Shown: one piece after another, positions 62,257 through 64,000 of the stretch
Numbering within the stretch: position 1 is the stretch's first letter
Layout: every line of letters starts with the position of its first letter
DNA from: Bacillota bacterium
GTDB lineage: Bacteria; Bacillota; Clostridia; Christensenellales; CAG-138
Direction of reading: 5' to 3'
DNA length: 64,000 bases
Assembly (NCBI GenBank): GCA_023400985.1
Contig: JAEXEN010000008.1
Location: 6,077-70,076 of the forward strand
Translations under genes and position numbers: made by a program
Notes under the pieces: generated by a model
Database searches by the model: none
The model's input: only the letters and a program-made list of their open reading frames with translations
Told to the model about the DNA's origin: nothing

Positions 62257-63813
62257 ATGATGGAAGAAAAGGAACTGCTGCGGCTAGAAGGCATCACAAA
62301 AATATACGCGAACGGCTTTATCGCCAACAGCGACGTTTCGCTTAAGGTCAGCGCCGGAGAAATCCACGCGCTGATCGGCGAGAACGGCGCCGGGAAAACG
62401 ACTTTGATGAAGATACTTTTCGGTCTTGAGGACTGTCAGGGCGGCAAGATCTTCGTTGAAGGTAACGAAGTCCATATTGCGAATCCATTGGATGCCATTG
62501 CAAAGGGCGTCGGCATGGTGCATCAGCATTTCATGCTTGTCGACGAGTTATCCGTCGCCGAAAACATCATCCTCGGCATCGAGCCGGGAAAAGGCGGTAT
62601 CTTCGACAAAAAGATGGCGGTTAAGATGACGAAGGATGTGTCGGAAAAATTCAACCTGCGCGTTGACCCCGACGCCTTGGTCAGGGATATTAGCGTCGGC
62701 GTTAAGCAGAAGGTAGAACTTTTAAAGGCTCTGATCCGCGGCGTGAAAGTGCTCATCCTCGACGAGCCCACAGCCGTTTTGACTCCGCAGGAAACAAGGG
62801 AGCTTTTTGAACAGCTTAAGATACTGCGTGCGCACGGTTACGGTATCATTTTTATTTCGCACAAGCTGGAGGAGATCATGGAGCTTTGCGACAACGTTAC
62901 GGTCCTGCGCCACGGAAGGGTAGTGGGCGGCGGCAGCGTCAAGGACCTTGACGAGCAGAAGCTTTCCAGAATGATCGTAGGCCGCGAAGTGGTCAGCAAG
63001 ATTGAAAAAGACGATGCCTGCTGCAATGAGATCGTTCTTTCTGTCCGCAACGCATCGTATGTGGACGATATCGGAAAATTCCATGTCAATAACCTGAGCT
63101 TTGGCGTGCGCGCCGGTGAGATCGTAGGCATCGCGGGCGTCGAGGGCAACGGCCAAACGCAGCTTTCGGAAATTATTACGGGTATTTTCCCAATCACCGA
63201 CGGCGATATCTCTATAAACGGGAAGAGCATAAAAGGCCTGAACGTCGATAAGATCAGAAAGCTGGGCCTTGCCCATATATCGGAAGACAGGATGAAGTAC
63301 GGATGCGCGCCCGATCTTACGGTCTACGATAACATCGCGTCCATTTACCTTACCTCGGATAAATTTTCAAAGGGCGCTTTCATGAAAAAGAAAGCCCTGG
63401 AGGAGTATGTCGATAAGTGCATCGGGGAATTTGAGATCGCATGCGATTCAAGGTCGAGCCCCGTCAGGTTGCTTTCCGGCGGCAATATCCAAAAGGTGAT
63501 CGTTGCGCGCGAATTCACGAGCGGCGCAAACCTTATTATTGCGAACCAGCCTACGCGCGGCATCGATGTGGGAACGGCGGCCCTGATCCATAAGCTGCTT
63601 TATAAATACACGCGCGAAAAGAATTTCGCGGTTCTTTTGATCTCGTCGGATCTCAACGAGATCCTCAACTATTCCGACAGGCTTCTGGTCATGCGGCACG
63701 GCAAGTTCAATGCACATTTTACCGAGGTCTCCGGCGTTACGGATGAAATGCTCGGCGAGTATATGCTTGGCGTTAAATCAATGTCCGAGCAAGAAATGGG
63801 GAATTTGTTTTGA
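62257..63813 (+). CDS. ABC transporter ATPase with two nucleotide-binding domains
   Basis: 518 residues from ATG 62257 or 62260. The first domain has Walker A IGENGAGKTTLMKILFG, an ISVGVKQKVELLKALI signature region and LILDEPTAVLTPQE. The second has GVEGNGQTQLSEIITG in place of a full Walker A, LLSGGNIQKVIVAREF, and LIIANQPTRGID. The altered second site is normal for the sugar/nucleoside family (YufO-like). It overlaps the permease gene by 4 bases. Confidence 0.92.
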   Translation: MMEEKELLRLEGITKIYANGFIANSDVSLKVSAGEIHALIGENGAGKTTLMKILFGLEDCQGGKIFVEGNEVHIANPLDAIAKGVGMVHQHFMLVDELSVAENIILGIEPGKGGIFDKKMAVKMTKDVSEKFNLRVDPDALVRDISVGVKQKVELLKALIRGVKVLILDEPTAVLTPQETRELFEQLKILRAHGYGIIFISHKLEEIMELCDNVTVLRHGRVVGGGSVKDLDEQKLSRMIVGREVVSKIEKDDACCNEIVLSVRNASYVDDIGKFHVNNLSFGVRAGEIVGIAGVEGNGQTQLSEIITGIFPITDGDISINGKSIKGLNVDKIRKLGLAHISEDRMKYGCAPDLTVYDNIASIYLTSDKFSKGAFMKKKALEEYVDKCIGEFEIACDSRSSPVRLLSGGNIQKVIVAREFTSGANLIIANQPTRGIDVGTAALIHKLLYKYTREKNFAVLLISSDLNEILNYSDRLLVMRHGKFNAHFTEVSGVTDEMLGEYMLGVKSMSEQEMGNLF

Positions 63814-64000
63814 AAAAGGTACAACGCATAGAGATGTTGTTTGAGCTGCTGCGGGTTGTACTCGGCCTGATCATCGCCTATGCGATCAGCATCGTATTCG
63901 TGATGCTTGCAAGCGGAGAATCCGCGGGCGAAGCCGTTTACAATTTTGCGGTGGGTCCTTTTGCAAACGCCAGGAGATTCGGGCAGCTGATGGGCAAATA
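63810..64000 (+). CDS. ABC transporter permease, N-terminal part (cut by window end)
   Basis: Starts at a TTG overlapping the ATPase stop. The 63 readable residues begin MKKVQRIEMLFELLRVV and contain a membrane segment (LGLIIAYAISIVFVMLASGES). This fits a BMP-type nucleoside permease (YufP-like); a second permease probably follows outside the window. Confidence 0.8.
   Translation, partial: MKKVQRIEMLFELLRVVLGLIIAYAISIVFVMLASGESAGEAVYNFAVGPFANARRFGQLMGK

Overview
The window looks like a GC-rich member of the Firmicutes, most likely an anaerobic Clostridia lineage; I cannot name a genus. The pointers are the conserved blocks rpsF-ssb-rpsR and DUF2232(yybS)-gdpP-rplI-dnaB, a walJ-rlmH pair, many lipoproteins, no outer-membrane genes, and indolepyruvate:ferredoxin oxidoreductase with phosphate butyryltransferase and butyrate kinase. 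Most genes use GC-rich codons. One stretch (about 34.8-40.4 kb) is clearly AT-rich and looks acquired.

Layout. 1-2.9 kb: the end of a VTC-type polyphosphate polymerase, a DUF4956 membrane protein and a CotH-type kinase. 3.0-6.6 kb: a membrane-anchored GyrI-like protein, a hairpin-rich spacer, two tandem RimK-like ATP-grasp ligases and a YjdF-like membrane protein. 6.6-12.1 kb (minus strand): an operon in the order butyrate kinase, phosphate butyryltransferase, iorA, iorB, aminotransferase. Together these encode amino acid to 2-oxoacid to acyl-CoA to acyl-phosphate to acid plus ATP. 12.3-17.9 kb: a phosphodiesterase-type hydrolase, Tex, two flavodoxin-fold proteins and cysK. 18.1-26.1 kb: a small basic protein, then a 1587-residue protein (HD, HEAT-like, NadD-like, and GNAT-like and PRTase-like regions) in an operon with a dehydrogenase-like protein, a flavodoxin-fold protein and a double-CDGSH iron-sulfur protein. 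26.1-27.6 kb: a sigma factor and its probable anti-sigma factor. 27.7-34.8 kb: replication and translation housekeeping genes plus c-di-AMP turnover.

34.9-40.0 kb holds a compact peptide natural-product (RiPP) locus: a radical SAM/SPASM maturase, a 75-residue precursor with 12 cysteines, an S41-type protease lipoprotein and an ABC exporter. It lies between rpsF and gltX. 40.4-45.5 kb: gltX, glnS, a ProX-type tRNA deacylase, rlmH and walJ. 45.6-53.0 kb: a lipoprotein, a YfcC-type carrier, an acyltransferase with a zinc ribbon, an LCP cell-wall enzyme and a metallophosphoesterase. 53.3-58.9 kb: a 2-oxoacid dehydrogenase E1 pair without E2 or E3, an HD-GYP signalling protein and a GYF-domain membrane protein. 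58.9-64.0 kb: a divergent DeoR regulator and a BtpA-family/BMP-type ABC uptake operon that runs off the end of the window.

The most notable items are the RiPP locus, the giant NAD-related fusion protein with its redox operon, the complete amino-acid-to-ATP operon, and a family of dispersed hairpin-chain repeats at about 3.8, 32.6 and 55.5 kb. No tRNA, rRNA, CRISPR array or intact insertion sequence was recognised.
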